Shown here in pieces: positions 8,827 through 18,845 of a DNA stretch of 64,000 nt. A model generated the notes under the pieces. That model made no database searches. It saw nothing but the letters and a program-made list of their open reading frames with translations, and was not told the DNA's origin. Every line of letters begins with the position of its first letter. Positions within the stretch are counted from its first letter, which is position 1. The stretch is from Pseudomonas weihenstephanensis (GTDB taxonomy: Bacteria; Pseudomonadota; Gammaproteobacteria; Pseudomonadales; Pseudomonadaceae): contig NZ_JYLF01000002.1 of assembly GCF_001043055.1 (NCBI RefSeq), positions 681,913 through 745,912 on the forward strand. Reading direction: 5' to 3'. The position numbers and the translations under genes are program-made.

Positions 8827-10143
8827 CTAATACACCCACACCTCAACGCGACGATTCTTCAGGCGGCCTTCATCTTCGGTGTTGGTCGCGACGGGCATTT
8901 GTGCGCCATAACCGCGTATTTCGCGCAGGATCACGCCGTTTTTCACCAGCTCACGGCGCACCGCCATTGCCCGCAGTTTTGACAGCAATTGCGCACGCTC
9001 GGGGTTGTCCTTGGCATCGCCAAAGCCTACCAGCGTCACCTGCTTGGTGAGTTTTGCGTGACGTTGCAGATAGTCCACAACACGCAGTAAGTCTTGACGC
9101 GCCTTGTTGTCCAGCGACGCACTGCCTTCCTCAAAACGGAAGTTGACTGACAAACGCTGTGCCTGTTGGGTCAGCGCCTGATAGTCCTGCGGCATGTGTG
9201 GGCCGGGCAGCACGCTGTCGGCCACCACGCTTTGCGCCACAAAACCGTTTTGCGCGACGATGGCTTGGCCCTGCGCACTTTGGGTGAAGGTAATCAGCGC
9301 TTTAGCCCAAGGATTATTCGCTGCAGGTGGCAGGTAAAAGTACAAGCGTCGCGACAGCGGGTAATCTTCGCTGGCGATCAGGCTGTTAAGCGGCAGCATC
9401 GGTTGCGAAGCCCCATCGACAATGGCGACAGCCCTGGCTTCGCGGATGTAGGGCAAACCGATGAAACCAATGGCTTGCGGGTCCTGGCTGACAGCATCGG
9501 ACAACTGCTCGCTGGACTCGAAGCGCTTGGCGGCTGCGCTCAACCGTAGCCCCGCGCGGCTGATCACCAATTCCTTGAAGGTCTCCCACGTGCCGGACTG
9601 ATCGTCCCGCGCATATAAATGAATGCTCCCGCCGACGCCGCCTAACGCTTCCCACGTCTGTATGTTGCCGCTGAAGACCTGCGCCAGTTGTTCGGTGTTC
9701 AAGGTCGTGAGCGGGTTGCGCGGGTGCACGATGATGGCCAAACCGTCGATGGCAATCACCTGTTCAGCCTCTGGGCTTTTCAGGTCGCCGAGGCGTTCGA
9801 GTTCCACCAGTTCGTGGTCCTTGATCGGGCGCGACGAGGCCACCACATCGGCGTGCTCGTCGTTTAACGCGGTAAATCCGGTGCCTGAGCCGTGGGCGGC
9901 AACGTCCACCCGCACGGGTTGGCCTTGGGCATCAGTGCCCATCAGCGTGTGCTCGTTGGGAGTGGGGGCTGGCACGCTATGAATGTCGCGCACGCCGTGC
10001 GCAGCGAGCATGGCAGCCACCAGCGCCGGGCCGAGATTGGCACCCATGGTGTTGGAGCCTTGAATCCTCAAGTCAGCGACTGGCGCGGCGAGGGCCATCC
10101 CCGACAAGGCGCACAGCATGATCCATGACATAAAACGCAGCAT
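8827..10143 (-). CDS. PstS-like phosphate-binding protein fused to an OmpA peptidoglycan-binding domain
   Basis: A 438-residue exported protein with two domains. After a signal peptide (MLRFMSWIMLCALSGMALA) comes a PstS-type solute-binding domain (about 25-290) with SNTMGANL, HGSGTGFTAL, ASSRPIKDHEL and DDQSGTWETFKEL, the usual anion-binding loops. After a linker comes an OmpA-like domain (about 325-438) with FRFEEGSASLDNKARQDL, VGFGDAKDNPERAQLLSKLRA and NRRVEVWVY. ATG at 10143 is chosen because AGGAAGG precedes it; a start eight codons earlier lacks a site. No pstCAB neighbours exist, so it probably acts as a periplasmic, wall-anchored phosphate binder or sensor. That role is inference. Confidence 0.85.
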   Translation of the reverse strand: MLRFMSWIMLCALSGMALAAPVADLRIQGSNTMGANLGPALVAAMLAAHGVRDIHSVPAPTPNEHTLMGTDAQGQPVRVDVAAHGSGTGFTALNDEHADVVASSRPIKDHELVELERLGDLKSPEAEQVIAIDGLAIIVHPRNPLTTLNTEQLAQVFSGNIQTWEALGGVGGSIHLYARDDQSGTWETFKELVISRAGLRLSAAAKRFESSEQLSDAVSQDPQAIGFIGLPYIREARAVAIVDGASQPMLPLNSLIASEDYPLSRRLYFYLPPAANNPWAKALITFTQSAQGQAIVAQNGFVAQSVVADSVLPGPHMPQDYQALTQQAQRLSVNFRFEEGSASLDNKARQDLLRVVDYLQRHAKLTKQVTLVGFGDAKDNPERAQLLSKLRAMAVRRELVKNGVILREIRGYGAQMPVATNTEDEGRLKNRRVEVWVY

Positions 10144-10260
10144 CAGCGGCGACCTTCCTGGGGCCATAAACGTGCCAGCAATTTAAGTCAGAAAGATTGC
10201 AGCGCGATGACAGCCCGCCTGAACCCGGCGCGTCGTATCTGACGCTGTGGGTTGAAGGGG

Positions 10261-10366
10261 TTTACGACGACTTTGCCGCCGATCACAGCCTCGCCTTACT
10301 CGTCAGTTCCTACGGGTTATGCGCCAACGTTTTGTAGGCACTGACGAGGCACGAGGCTGCGAGCGG
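10261..10366. repeat. Inverted pair of dispersed REP-like elements
   Basis: 10261-10313 runs TTTACGACGA... to ...CGTCAGTTCCTAC. 10335-10366 carries the opposite-orientation element GTAGGCACTGACGAGGCACG. The same family occurs at 17478, 25678 and, tandemly amplified, at 45934. Confidence 0.7.
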
Positions 10367-10367
10367 T

Positions 10368-11180
10368 TTAGCTCAGTTCCAGCCAGATCGGTGCGTGGTC
10401 CGAGGGTTTTTCCATGGCGCGCAGTTCGTAGTCGACGCCCGCGTCTTTGATGCGTGGCACCAGGCCCTTAGAGGCCAGAATCACGTCGATGCGCAAACCG
10501 CGTTTGGGTTCGTCTTCAAAGCCGCGGCTGCGGTAGTCAAACCAGCTGAAACGGTCTGTCACGTCCGGGTTGAGGTAGCGAAAGCTGTCGACCAGCCCCC
10601 AGCCCTTGAGGCGTTCCATCCACTCGCGTTCTTCAGGCAAGAAGCTGCACTTGCCGGTTTTCAGCCAGCGTTTGGCGTTAACGTCGCCGATGCCGATGTC
10701 GCAATCTTGCGGTGAGATGTTGATGTCGCCCATCACCACCAGCGGCTGTTCGTTGCTGAATTGGCTTTCGAGCAACTGCTGCAAGTCACGGTAGAACCGC
10801 TGCTTGGCAGGGAATTTGGTCGGGTGATCGCGGCTTTCACCTTGTGGGAAATAACCATTCATGACAGTCACTGCCTGGCCATTTTCATCCGCGAATTCGC
10901 CCCAGATAAAACGCCGCTGAGCGTCGTCTTCATCGCTCGCAAAGCCTTTATGGATGCTCAGGGGCGCCTGACGCGACAGCAGGGCAACGCCGTAATGGCC
11001 TTTCTGGCCGTGGAAATGCACGTGATAACCCAGGGCTTCAATGTCGGCGAAGGGGAACTGCTCATCGCTGACTTTGGTTTCTTGCAGGCCGATCACGTCG
11101 GGCTGGTGTTTTTCAATCAGCGCTGCCAGCTGATGGGGCCGAGCGCGCAGGCCGTTGATGTTGAATGACACAATTTTCAT
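10368..11180 (-). CDS. xthA: Exodeoxyribonuclease III
   Basis: A 270-residue AP endonuclease and 3'-5' exonuclease of base-excision repair. Motifs in order: [25 protein letters not shown] (metal Glu), [24 protein letters not shown] (Asp/Asn of the active site), RIDVILAS and the terminal [10 protein letters not shown] with catalytic Asp-His. Length matches the E. coli enzyme. The stop codon abuts a REP-like element. It is divergent from the acetyltransferase at 11365. Confidence 0.96.
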   Translation of the reverse strand: MKIVSFNINGLRARPHQLAALIEKHQPDVIGLQETKVSDEQFPFADIEALGYHVHFHGQKGHYGVALLSRQAPLSIHKGFASDEDDAQRRFIWGEFADENGQAVTVMNGYFPQGESRDHPTKFPAKQRFYRDLQQLLESQFSNEQPLVVMGDINISPQDCDIGIGDVNAKRWLKTGKCSFLPEEREWMERLKGWGLVDSFRYLNPDVTDRFSWFDYRSRGFEDEPKRGLRIDVILASKGLVPRIKDAGVDYELRAMEKPSDHAPIWLELS

Positions 11181-11364
11181 GGGCGGGCAGTCCAGAGCAA
11201 AACTGCGATGCTAGCGGACTGGCGCGCAAGCGGCCAGCGTGCAGTAGGGCAAATGCGCTGCTAACGTAGGTTGCATGTAGCCATGATTGAACTGTTGTGG
11301 CTCTCGGGGGCTCGTACTCACTAGAAGCGCCGCCATCCAAGCGCCGCCAGGGAGATTGAACGTC

Positions 11365-12015
11365 ATGACGCAAACGTCGAATGCCATAGGCCAGATTCAA
11401 CTGCTCGATGGGGGTTATTCACGCGAAGCGCGTTCGTTGCTGTATCAGGCTTATCGGCATGAGCCGACATTTCGCTATCTGTTCGATGCTGATCGCAGGG
11501 GCTATGAGCAGCGGGTGCGGGCAACCGTTCGCGAGTTGGTCAAGCAGCATTTTTTGCAGGATCGGCCAGGGCTTGGGCTGCTGGTCAATGATCGGCTGGT
11601 CGGCATTGCCCTGATCGCACCGCCGCTGCGGCGTCTGGACATCACCGAAAGCTGGGCCTGGCAATTGCGCATGGTGCTGAGCACAGGGCTGCGCTGTACC
11701 CGGCGTTATCTGGAATACCATCAGGCGGTATTGGCGTGCGTGCCAGGTGATGCGGTGCATATGCTGCCGTTGTTGGGGATTCACCCGGAGTTTCAAGGCC
11801 AGCATTATGGCGAGCAGTTGCTTGAGGCGGTGCACAACTGGTGTGCCGAGGATGAGCACTCCGAAGGCGTGGTGCTCGACACGGGCAATCCGCGTTACCT
11901 GGCGTTTTACAAAAAACAGGGTTACGTCGAGATTGGCGAAGTGGCCGTCGGGCCGGTGCGCGAGCACGTGTTTTTCCACGCCAACCCGCAGGTGTTACAT
12001 ACAGCAACGGCTTAA
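11365..12015 (+). CDS. GNAT-family N-acetyltransferase
   Basis: A 216-residue protein with one GNAT fold. The acetyl-CoA loop is LLGIHPEFQGQHYGEQLLEAVHNWC, a Q/R-x-x-G-x-G/A-type motif A, followed by GVVLDTGNPRYLAFYKKQGYVEIGEV (motif B). ATG at 11365 has GGAG ten bases upstream. It is followed 63 bp later by tamA. Substrate unknown. Confidence 0.85.
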   Translation: MTQTSNAIGQIQLLDGGYSREARSLLYQAYRHEPTFRYLFDADRRGYEQRVRATVRELVKQHFLQDRPGLGLLVNDRLVGIALIAPPLRRLDITESWAWQLRMVLSTGLRCTRRYLEYHQAVLACVPGDAVHMLPLLGIHPEFQGQHYGEQLLEAVHNWCAEDEHSEGVVLDTGNPRYLAFYKKQGYVEIGEVAVGPVREHVFFHANPQVLHTATA

Positions 12016-12078
12016 GGGCGAACTTCTCACCTTAGGCAGGCTCTATGACGTTCCTTGCCCGTGTTAGCATCCGCGCCT

Positions 12079-13806
12079 ATGACGTTTCCAGGAAGATTTA
12101 CCAGTGGTGTGGTCCTGCTGCTCAGCAGCTTTGCAGCCTTTGCGCAAAGCGAGCTGGTGGTTAAGGTCAAACCCGCCAATAGCGCCCTCAAGGCCAACGT
12201 GGAAGGCTATATAGGCAGCCTCGGCGATCGTGACGAGGCGGCCTTGTTGCGCTTCAAACGCGGTGCGCAAGAGCAAGCCCTCAAAGCCTCCCAAGCCTTG
12301 GGTTATTACAACCCCACCATTGACAGCGAAGTTAAACCCGGTGATCCGCCGCGTTTGGTGTTGAGCATTGATCCCGGCGAGCCGGTGCATCTGCGTAACG
12401 TCAACGTGCGCGTCGAAGGTGAGGCCGCTTCGCTCAAGGCCTTTCAGATCCCCGCCAGTGACGACCTCAAACCGGGGGCGGTGCTCAATCAGGGCGATTA
12501 CGAAAGCGCCAAGCAAATGATCCAGAACCGGGCGCTACGTTACGGTTTTTTCAATGGCCAATTTATCAAGCACGAACTGCTGGTCGACCCCAAGGGCGGC
12601 TACGCCGATATCAATCTGGTTTACCGCAGCGGGCCGCGTTTTTTGCTCGGCAAGGTCAGTTTTGGTGGCGACACGCCGTTTGATGAGGTGCTGTTGCAAC
12701 GCATGGTGCCTTTCAAGCCGGATACGCCCTATGACTCGCAGCTGGTGAACGAGCTTAATCAAAACCTGCAATCGAGCGGTTATTTTGAAGTGGTGCGCGT
12801 TGATGCCGCGCCCAGCACGGCAGTGGGGCAAGTGATTCCGGTCGACGTTGAGTTGCACACTCGCAAGCCACGCACCATGACGCTGGGCCTGGGTTACTCG
12901 ACCGATACCGGGCCGCGCGGCAAGGCCAGCTGGATGCGCCACTGGGACAACGCCCGTGGCGACAGTTACGGTTTTGAGTCGGAAATTTCCCAGCCCAAGC
13001 AAAACGTCGGCGCCTGGTATGACATCCCGCTTGATCCGCCGCTCACCGACAAACTGCGTTTTGCAGCCGGTTATCAGTACGAAGAAATCGCCAATACCGA
13101 CACCTTGAGCAAGTTGCTGACAGTGGGGCCGGAGTGGCACAGCAAACTGGACAACGGCTGGACGCGCATTGTCTCGCTCAAGTGGCAGCACGAAGAATAC
13201 CGTTTGGGCGATGACTCGGGCCTGAGCACCTTATTAATGCCCGGTGTCAGCTATTCGGTACTGCGCAGCGATAACCGCATTGATCCTACCCACGGCTACA
13301 GCGTGTCGCTGGATGCGCAAGTGGCCAAGGAAGGGCTGATGTCGGACACCAACTTGTTGCACGGCAATGCGCAATTTAAAGCGCTGACCACGGTGTGGGA
13401 CAAACACCGCTTCTTGGGTCGGGTTCAGTTTGGCGGCAGCGCCACCAACGGTTACAAGTCGATCCCGCCGTCCCTGCGTTTTTTTGCCGGTGGCGACCAA
13501 AGCGTGCGCGGCTATGACTACCAGAGCCTGTCGCCGAAGAACTCTGATGGCGACCGTATCGGTGGCCGCTACATGGTGGCGGGCAGCGTCGAGTATCAAT
13601 ATCAGTTCGCCGAAAAATGGCGCTGGGCGACCTTTGTCGACAAAGGCAACGCGTTCAACAGCCTCGACTTCCCCAGTTTAAAAACCGGGGTGGGCATGGG
13701 TATTCGCTGGATTTCGCCGGTTGGCCCGATCCGTCTCGATCTGGCTCATGCGCTGGATGACGATGGCGGCGTTCGTTTGCACTTTTCCATGGGGCCAGAA
13801 CTGTGA
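12079..13806 (+). CDS. tamA: Translocation and assembly module outer-membrane subunit TamA
   Basis: An Omp85-family outer-membrane protein of 575 residues, close to E. coli TamA. It has a signal peptide ending FAAFAQ, then three POTRA-like repeats (about 25-265), then a 16-strand barrel starting with RKPRTMTLGLGYSTDTGPR. The conserved loop motif FAGGDQSVRGYDYQSL is present, and the chain ends in a beta-signal-like region. With TamB it moves lipids, and in some cases autotransporters, across the periplasm. The ATG at 12079 has no obvious ribosome site; the signal peptide decides the start. It overlaps tamB by four bases. Confidence 0.93.
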   Translation: MTFPGRFTSGVVLLLSSFAAFAQSELVVKVKPANSALKANVEGYIGSLGDRDEAALLRFKRGAQEQALKASQALGYYNPTIDSEVKPGDPPRLVLSIDPGEPVHLRNVNVRVEGEAASLKAFQIPASDDLKPGAVLNQGDYESAKQMIQNRALRYGFFNGQFIKHELLVDPKGGYADINLVYRSGPRFLLGKVSFGGDTPFDEVLLQRMVPFKPDTPYDSQLVNELNQNLQSSGYFEVVRVDAAPSTAVGQVIPVDVELHTRKPRTMTLGLGYSTDTGPRGKASWMRHWDNARGDSYGFESEISQPKQNVGAWYDIPLDPPLTDKLRFAAGYQYEEIANTDTLSKLLTVGPEWHSKLDNGWTRIVSLKWQHEEYRLGDDSGLSTLLMPGVSYSVLRSDNRIDPTHGYSVSLDAQVAKEGLMSDTNLLHGNAQFKALTTVWDKHRFLGRVQFGGSATNGYKSIPPSLRFFAGGDQSVRGYDYQSLSPKNSDGDRIGGRYMVAGSVEYQYQFAEKWRWATFVDKGNAFNSLDFPSLKTGVGMGIRWISPVGPIRLDLAHALDDDGGVRLHFSMGPEL

Positions 13807-16800
13807 TTCGTGGTGTGAAAATAGCGGGTCTGGTGTTGCTGACAGTGCTGCTGGCGCTGGGCCTCGTGCTGGGTACACAAGCGGGCAGCCGCTGGGTGCT
13901 GGGCCAGGTGCCGGGTTTACAGATCGACAACTTTGCCGGTCGTTTGGGTGGCCAGTGGAGTGCCGATCATCTGTTGTGGGAGCAAGGCAGCAGCCGTGTG
14001 GAAGTGGAGCGGCCGATTTTTGCCTGGTCGCCCGCGTGCCTGACGCGCCTGACCTTGTGTGTCGATCAATTGCAGGCAGAGCGCGTGAGCCTGCAATTTC
14101 CGCCCGGCGAAGACAGCAGCAGCGGGCCGGTCAGCCTGCCGGAGCTGAAACTGCCGCTGTCCATCGAGGTGGGCGTGATCAAGGTCGGCAACGTGTTGTT
14201 CAACGGTATCGAGCAGCTCAAGGGCTTGCAGATGGCGGCGCAGTGGACGCCCAAGGGCTTGCAGATCGACTCGGTGCACGTAGACCGCGAGGATATGAGC
14301 GTCGAGTTGTCTGGCCTGTTGCAACCCAATGGCGATTGGCCTTTGACCTTGCAGGGCGCTATCAACCTGCCATCTCCCGATAAAGACAAACCCTGGGCGC
14401 TGGCGCTGAAGGTCGACGGTGATGTGCGTACTTCACTGAACCTGACCGCCGATAGCACGGGGTATCTCAACGCACAGTTAAAGGGCCAATTGCAGCCACT
14501 GGCCGAGAACTTGCCCGCGCAGATCAGCCTCACGTCTGAGGCGTTCAAAGCCAGCCCGCAGTTGCCCGATACCCTGCAAGTCAACCAGCTCGTATTGAGC
14601 GCCAAAGGTGATCTCAAGGCCGGTTATGTGCTGAACGGCAGCGCCAGCCTGCCTGCTGAAAAAGCCCCGGTCAGTCTGGTGCTCAAAGGCCGGGTGGATG
14701 CCAAGGGGGCGCAAATCTCGGCGCTGGATTTAACCGTTAGCCCCGAGCAACGTTTGAAACTGTCCGGGCAAGTGGATTGGCAAGAAGGCTTGAAGGCCGA
14801 CGCCACTATCGACTGGCTTAAGTTTCCGTGGCACACCCTGTACCCGCTGATTGCCAAGCCCGATGTAGACCTGCGCACTTTCAAGGGCGAAGTGTCTTAC
14901 ACCGATGGCAACTATTTGGGCCATTTCAAAGCCGATCTGGATGGCCCGGCCGGGGCGTTCAGTCTGGCCAGCCCGTTCAGTGGTGATCTGGGCAAAATAT
15001 TTTTGCCGCAACTGCAACTGGTCGCCGGGCAAGGCAAGGCGCAGGGCCACGTCAACGTGCAGTTCGCCGAGGGCGTGGCGTGGGACACCGCACTGGACTT
15101 GAGCGCCATCAACCCGGCGTATTGGGTCGCCGAGCTGCCGGGTAACCTGGGTGGCCCGTTGCGCAGCACCGGTTCGTTCAAAAATGAGCGCCTTGAACTC
15201 AATGCCGACCTTGATTTAAAAGGCCGTTTGCGCGGCTTGCCCGCCGTCTTGCAAGCCAAGGCTCAAGGCGCTGGCGAAGATTTCACCCTGAGCGCTCTGG
15301 ACATTCGCCTGGGCGATAACCGCATCAACGGCAGCGCCAGTGTGCAGCAGCAACTCAAGGCGCAACTGGATCTGAACTTGCCGCGTTTGGGTCAGCTGTG
15401 GCCGGATCTGCGCGGTCAGCTCAAAGGTCGGGTTGATGTAGGCGGTACGCTCAAGGCACCGCAAGGCAAGGTGGCACTTACAGGTCAGCAATTGGCCTTT
15501 GCCGACAATCACCTGCAAAACCTGACGCTAGATGCCTCGCTGGATCGCAATCAAAACGGGCGAATTGACCTCAAAGGCAGTGGGATTCAGACCGGCGACA
15601 CACAACTGGGCGTACTGACAGCCAATGGCAGCGGTGACCTCAAGCGCCAACAACTGAAACTGGCGTTGCAAGGGCCGATGCTGCAACTGGGGCTGGCGCT
15701 GGAGGGGGGGCTGGACAAAGACAACTGGCGCGGGCGTTTGCTCAGCGGGGACGTCAAGGCGGGCGGCCAGAGCTGGGTGCTGCAAAACCCGGCGCGTCTG
15801 GAGCGGCTGGCCGATGGTCGTATCACCTTGGGTGCGCAGTGCTGGATGTCCGGGCCTGCCAGCCTGTGCGCGGAAGATCAGCGCTTGATGCCCGACCCCA
15901 AATTGCGTTTGCACCTGAAGCAATTCCCCCTCGACAGCCTGGCGCAGTGGTTGCCCAACGACTTTCAGTGGCAAGGCCAACTCAACGCCGACGTGCTGAT
16001 GGACGTGCCGGCCAGCGGTCCTAAAGGTCAGGTGGTGGTGGACGCCAGCGGCGGCACCTTGCGTATCAAAGACAAAGGTCAGTGGCTGGCCTTCCCGTAC
16101 CAGACCTTCAAGTTGACCAGTCACCTGACGCCCAGCCGGGTCGACACACAGTTTGAATTCAATGGCGGCAAGCTCGGGCAATTGATGCTCAACGCACGCA
16201 TCAATCCGTTGCCCAAAAGCAAACCGGTGAGCGGCGAGTTCCGCCTCTCGGGGCTGGATGTGTCGGTGATCCGTCCGTTTGTGCCGATGGTGGAAAAGCT
16301 CACCGGGCAGTTGAATGGTGCGGGGAGCATTTCGGGCGGTTTGCTCGCGCCCTCGATCAACGGCAAGGTGTCGCTGACTGGCGGTGAAATCTCCGGCCCG
16401 CAGTTACCGACCAACTTTGAAAACCTGCAACTGACGGCCAACATCGTCGGCGAAACCGCGCAACTCAACGGCGGCTGGACCAGCGGCCCGCAAGGGCAGG
16501 GCAGCATCAGTGGTGACGTGGCATGGGGCAAGACGGTGGCCGTCAACGTGCTGGTCAAGGGCAATCATTTGCCGGTGACGGTGGAGCCGTACGCCAAGCT
16601 GGACGTGGCGCCCGATCTGAACATCACGCTGAACGCAAACAACACCCTGTTGATTGCCGGTACGGTCAACGTGCCAAAAGGTGAAATCACCGTTCGCGAA
16701 CTGCCGCCGTCCACGGTCAAGGTTTCGGATGACACCGTGATCGTCGGTCAGCAGGTGGCTGAGGGCGAAGTGCCGATGGTGGTCGACATGGACATCAACG

Positions 16801-17468
16801 TGGTGGTGGGGCAAGAACGGCTGACGTTCTCCGGGTTTGGTCTGAACGCCGATTTGGCGGGCCAGGTGCATATTGGCAATAACCTCGATACACGCGGCGA
16901 ACTGCGCCTGAACAATGGCCGTTACCGTGCGTATGGCCAGCGCCTGACCATTCGCCGTGCGCGGCTATTGTTTGCCGGGCCGATTGCCCAGCCGTATCTG
17001 GACATTGAAGCGATTCGCCAGACAGATGATGTGATCGCGGGCATCCGCTTGAGCGGTAGCGCTGAACAGCCGACCACGCAAATCTTCTCGGAACCGGCGA
17101 TGAGCCAAGAGCAAGCGTTGTCTTACTTGATCCTGGGGCGTCCGTTGTCGGGCACCGGGGAAGACAACAACATGCTGGCCCAGGCAGCCTTGGGGCTGGG
17201 GTTGATGGGCAGTGCAGGCATTACCTCCGGCCTCGCTAACCATTTGGGTATCAAGGACTTTGAACTGGACACGGAGGGCAGCGGCGACAACACCGCCGTG
17301 GTTGCAAGCGGCAAGATCAACGAACGTTTGAGTGTGCGGTATGGCGTGGGCGTGTTTGAACCAGCGAGCACCATTGCGTTGCGCTACAAACTGAGCAAGC
17401 GGGTGTACGTGGAAGTGGCCAGCGGCTTTGCCAGCTCGCTGGATATCTTCTATAAACGCGATTTTTAA
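13803..17468 (+). CDS. tamB: Translocation and assembly module inner-membrane subunit TamB
   Basis: A 1221-residue AsmA-like/TamB protein. One N-terminal signal anchor (GLVLLTVLLALGLVLG) is followed by a long periplasmic beta-rich groove of repeated short strands, and a C-terminal DUF490/TamB domain (about 880-1221) ending ASGFASSLDIFYKRDF. It starts with GTG, overlapping the tamA stop in GTGA, so translation is coupled. It is thought to form the bridge through which phospholipids travel to the outer membrane, with TamA as its partner. Confidence 0.93.
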   Translation: MIRGVKIAGLVLLTVLLALGLVLGTQAGSRWVLGQVPGLQIDNFAGRLGGQWSADHLLWEQGSSRVEVERPIFAWSPACLTRLTLCVDQLQAERVSLQFPPGEDSSSGPVSLPELKLPLSIEVGVIKVGNVLFNGIEQLKGLQMAAQWTPKGLQIDSVHVDREDMSVELSGLLQPNGDWPLTLQGAINLPSPDKDKPWALALKVDGDVRTSLNLTADSTGYLNAQLKGQLQPLAENLPAQISLTSEAFKASPQLPDTLQVNQLVLSAKGDLKAGYVLNGSASLPAEKAPVSLVLKGRVDAKGAQISALDLTVSPEQRLKLSGQVDWQEGLKADATIDWLKFPWHTLYPLIAKPDVDLRTFKGEVSYTDGNYLGHFKADLDGPAGAFSLASPFSGDLGKIFLPQLQLVAGQGKAQGHVNVQFAEGVAWDTALDLSAINPAYWVAELPGNLGGPLRSTGSFKNERLELNADLDLKGRLRGLPAVLQAKAQGAGEDFTLSALDIRLGDNRINGSASVQQQLKAQLDLNLPRLGQLWPDLRGQLKGRVDVGGTLKAPQGKVALTGQQLAFADNHLQNLTLDASLDRNQNGRIDLKGSGIQTGDTQLGVLTANGSGDLKRQQLKLALQGPMLQLGLALEGGLDKDNWRGRLLSGDVKAGGQSWVLQNPARLERLADGRITLGAQCWMSGPASLCAEDQRLMPDPKLRLHLKQFPLDSLAQWLPNDFQWQGQLNADVLMDVPASGPKGQVVVDASGGTLRIKDKGQWLAFPYQTFKLTSHLTPSRVDTQFEFNGGKLGQLMLNARINPLPKSKPVSGEFRLSGLDVSVIRPFVPMVEKLTGQLNGAGSISGGLLAPSINGKVSLTGGEISGPQLPTNFENLQLTANIVGETAQLNGGWTSGPQGQGSISGDVAWGKTVAVNVLVKGNHLPVTVEPYAKLDVAPDLNITLNANNTLLIAGTVNVPKGEITVRELPPSTVKVSDDTVIVGQQVAEGEVPMVVDMDINVVVGQERLTFSGFGLNADLAGQVHIGNNLDTRGELRLNNGRYRAYGQRLTIRRARLLFAGPIAQPYLDIEAIRQTDDVIAGIRLSGSAEQPTTQIFSEPAMSQEQALSYLILGRPLSGTGEDNNMLAQAALGLGLMGSAGITSGLANHLGIKDFELDTEGSGDNTAVVASGKINERLSVRYGVGVFEPASTIALRYKLSKRVYVEVASGFASSLDIFYKRDF

Positions 17469-17477
17469 AACGCCAGA

Positions 17478-17525
17478 CTCAGCGACGCCGCCGATCACAG
17501 CCTCGCTTGACGCGTCAGTTCCTGC
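17478..17525. repeat. Single REP-like element
   Basis: CGCCGCCGATCACAGCCTCG followed by a CGTCAGTTCCTGCAG end, one half of the inverted pair seen at 10261 and 25771, just after the tamB stop. Confidence 0.6.
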
Positions 17526-17629
17526 AGGTTGGTAGGAACTGGCCCAGCCAGCGCGAATGTGAAGCCCGCAAGAATGATGCGTCACTGTCTGGATGAGCCC
17601 ACTCATCCATGCCAGCCAAGCGAGGGGAT

Positions 17630-18544
17630 ATGGACCGATTCAACGCGATGCGCGTCTTTACCCGTATCGTCGAGCTGGGCGGTTTTGCCAAAGCCGCCGA
17701 CAGCCTGCAAATGCCCCGTGCTTCAGTGACGGTGCTGATCAAACAACTGGAAGCGCACTTGGGCGTGCAACTGTTGCATCGCACCACGCGTCAGGTCAGC
17801 CCGACGCTGGACGGCGCCGCGTATTACCAGCGTTGCGTCAGCGTGTTGTCAGACCTTGAAGAGGCCGAAGGGGTGTTCAGCGCAAGCCAACCCAAGGGCA
17901 CGCTGCGGGTCGAGATGCCCGCAGCGGTGGGGCGTCTGGTGCTGCCTGCGCTGCCTGAGTTCACCCGGCGTTATCCGCAGATAGCGCTGGAAATCGGGCT
18001 TAACGACCGCCCGGTGGATTTGATTCGTGAAGGTGTGGACTGCGCGATTCGCGCCGGTTTGACCGTGGATGATTCGCTGGTGGCCCGGCCCTTGGTGCTG
18101 ATGGACCAAGTGACTGTCGCCAGTCCCGACTATTTGCGTGCTCGCGGTATACCGCACACGGTGGCCGATTTGAGTGGGCATCTGATGGTGGAGTATTTCT
18201 CTGGCGTGTCGGGCAAACGTTACGGGCTGGAGTTTCAGCAAGGGCCAGACGTGCAGTTGATCAACTTGGCCAAACAGGTGTCGGTTAACAGTGCTGAAGG
18301 GTATTTGGCAGCGTGTGTGGCCGGTTATGGTTTGGTGCAGGCGCCGCATTATCATGTGGCCCAATGGGTGCGTGAGGGGCGCTTGCAAGAAGTGCTCAGT
18401 GAATGCTTGCCGCCGCCTTTGGCGCTGACCGCTTTATACCCGCCACATCGCCAGTTATCCCCACGGGTGCGCGTCTTTGTTGACTGGTTGGTGGCTGTGT
18501 GTGCTCGACCGGGTAGCGGATTTTGTCGCCAGATGACGAGCTAA
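17630..18544 (+). CDS. LysR-family transcriptional regulator
   Basis: A 304-residue LysR regulator of the group with N-terminus MDRFNAMRVFTRIVELGGFAKAADSLQMPRASVTVLIKQLE. A type 2 periplasmic-binding effector domain starts near residue 90 (GTLRVEMPAAVGRLVLPALPEF). ATG at 17630 is preferred because GAGGGG lies directly upstream; a start seven codons earlier has none. A hairpin follows at 18568. No obvious divergent target lies beside it. Confidence 0.88.
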   Translation: MDRFNAMRVFTRIVELGGFAKAADSLQMPRASVTVLIKQLEAHLGVQLLHRTTRQVSPTLDGAAYYQRCVSVLSDLEEAEGVFSASQPKGTLRVEMPAAVGRLVLPALPEFTRRYPQIALEIGLNDRPVDLIREGVDCAIRAGLTVDDSLVARPLVLMDQVTVASPDYLRARGIPHTVADLSGHLMVEYFSGVSGKRYGLEFQQGPDVQLINLAKQVSVNSAEGYLAACVAGYGLVQAPHYHVAQWVREGRLQEVLSECLPPPLALTALYPPHRQLSPRVRVFVDWLVAVCARPGSGFCRQMTS

Positions 18545-18567
18545 AACCCATGTGCGGTTGTAACATG

Positions 18568-18587
18568 GCCCACCGTTGAGGGTGGGC
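18568..18587 (+). terminator. Hairpin after the LysR gene
   Basis: GCCCACC-GTTGAG-GGTGGGC, a 7-bp GC-rich stem 23 bp past the stop codon. It has no strong U-run, so it may be only a partial terminator. Confidence 0.45.
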
Positions 18588-18656
18588 TTACCCGTAGACC
18601 CTACGCATGTGCACCTTTTGGCTTTGATTCAAGTCCCATTTTTTCAGGAACAGGCA

Positions 18657-18845
18657 ATGACTCCTTCGCAGCGCTTGAAATACTCGATTTTGATCTCCCT
18701 GGTTGTACTGGGGATCATGTTTGGTCTTTCGTACATGCAGAACGCCGGCATGATCTCCGAGAAGATGTTTCAGTACGTCGCCATTGGCGTGGCAGTGATT
18801 GTGGTAGTCATCAACGGCGTCATGCGCCGCAAAACCAAAATCTAA
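18657..18845 (+). CDS. Small two-helix membrane protein, unknown function
   Basis: A 62-residue protein with two hydrophobic segments (about 9-26 and 41-55) and a basic tail RRKTKI. AGGAA precedes the ATG. I do not recognise a named family. It ends overlapping the stop of the convergent regulator gene by four bases. The length, signal and start are those of a real small gene rather than noise. Confidence 0.7.
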   Translation: MTPSQRLKYSILISLVVLGIMFGLSYMQNAGMISEKMFQYVAIGVAVIVVVINGVMRRKTKI

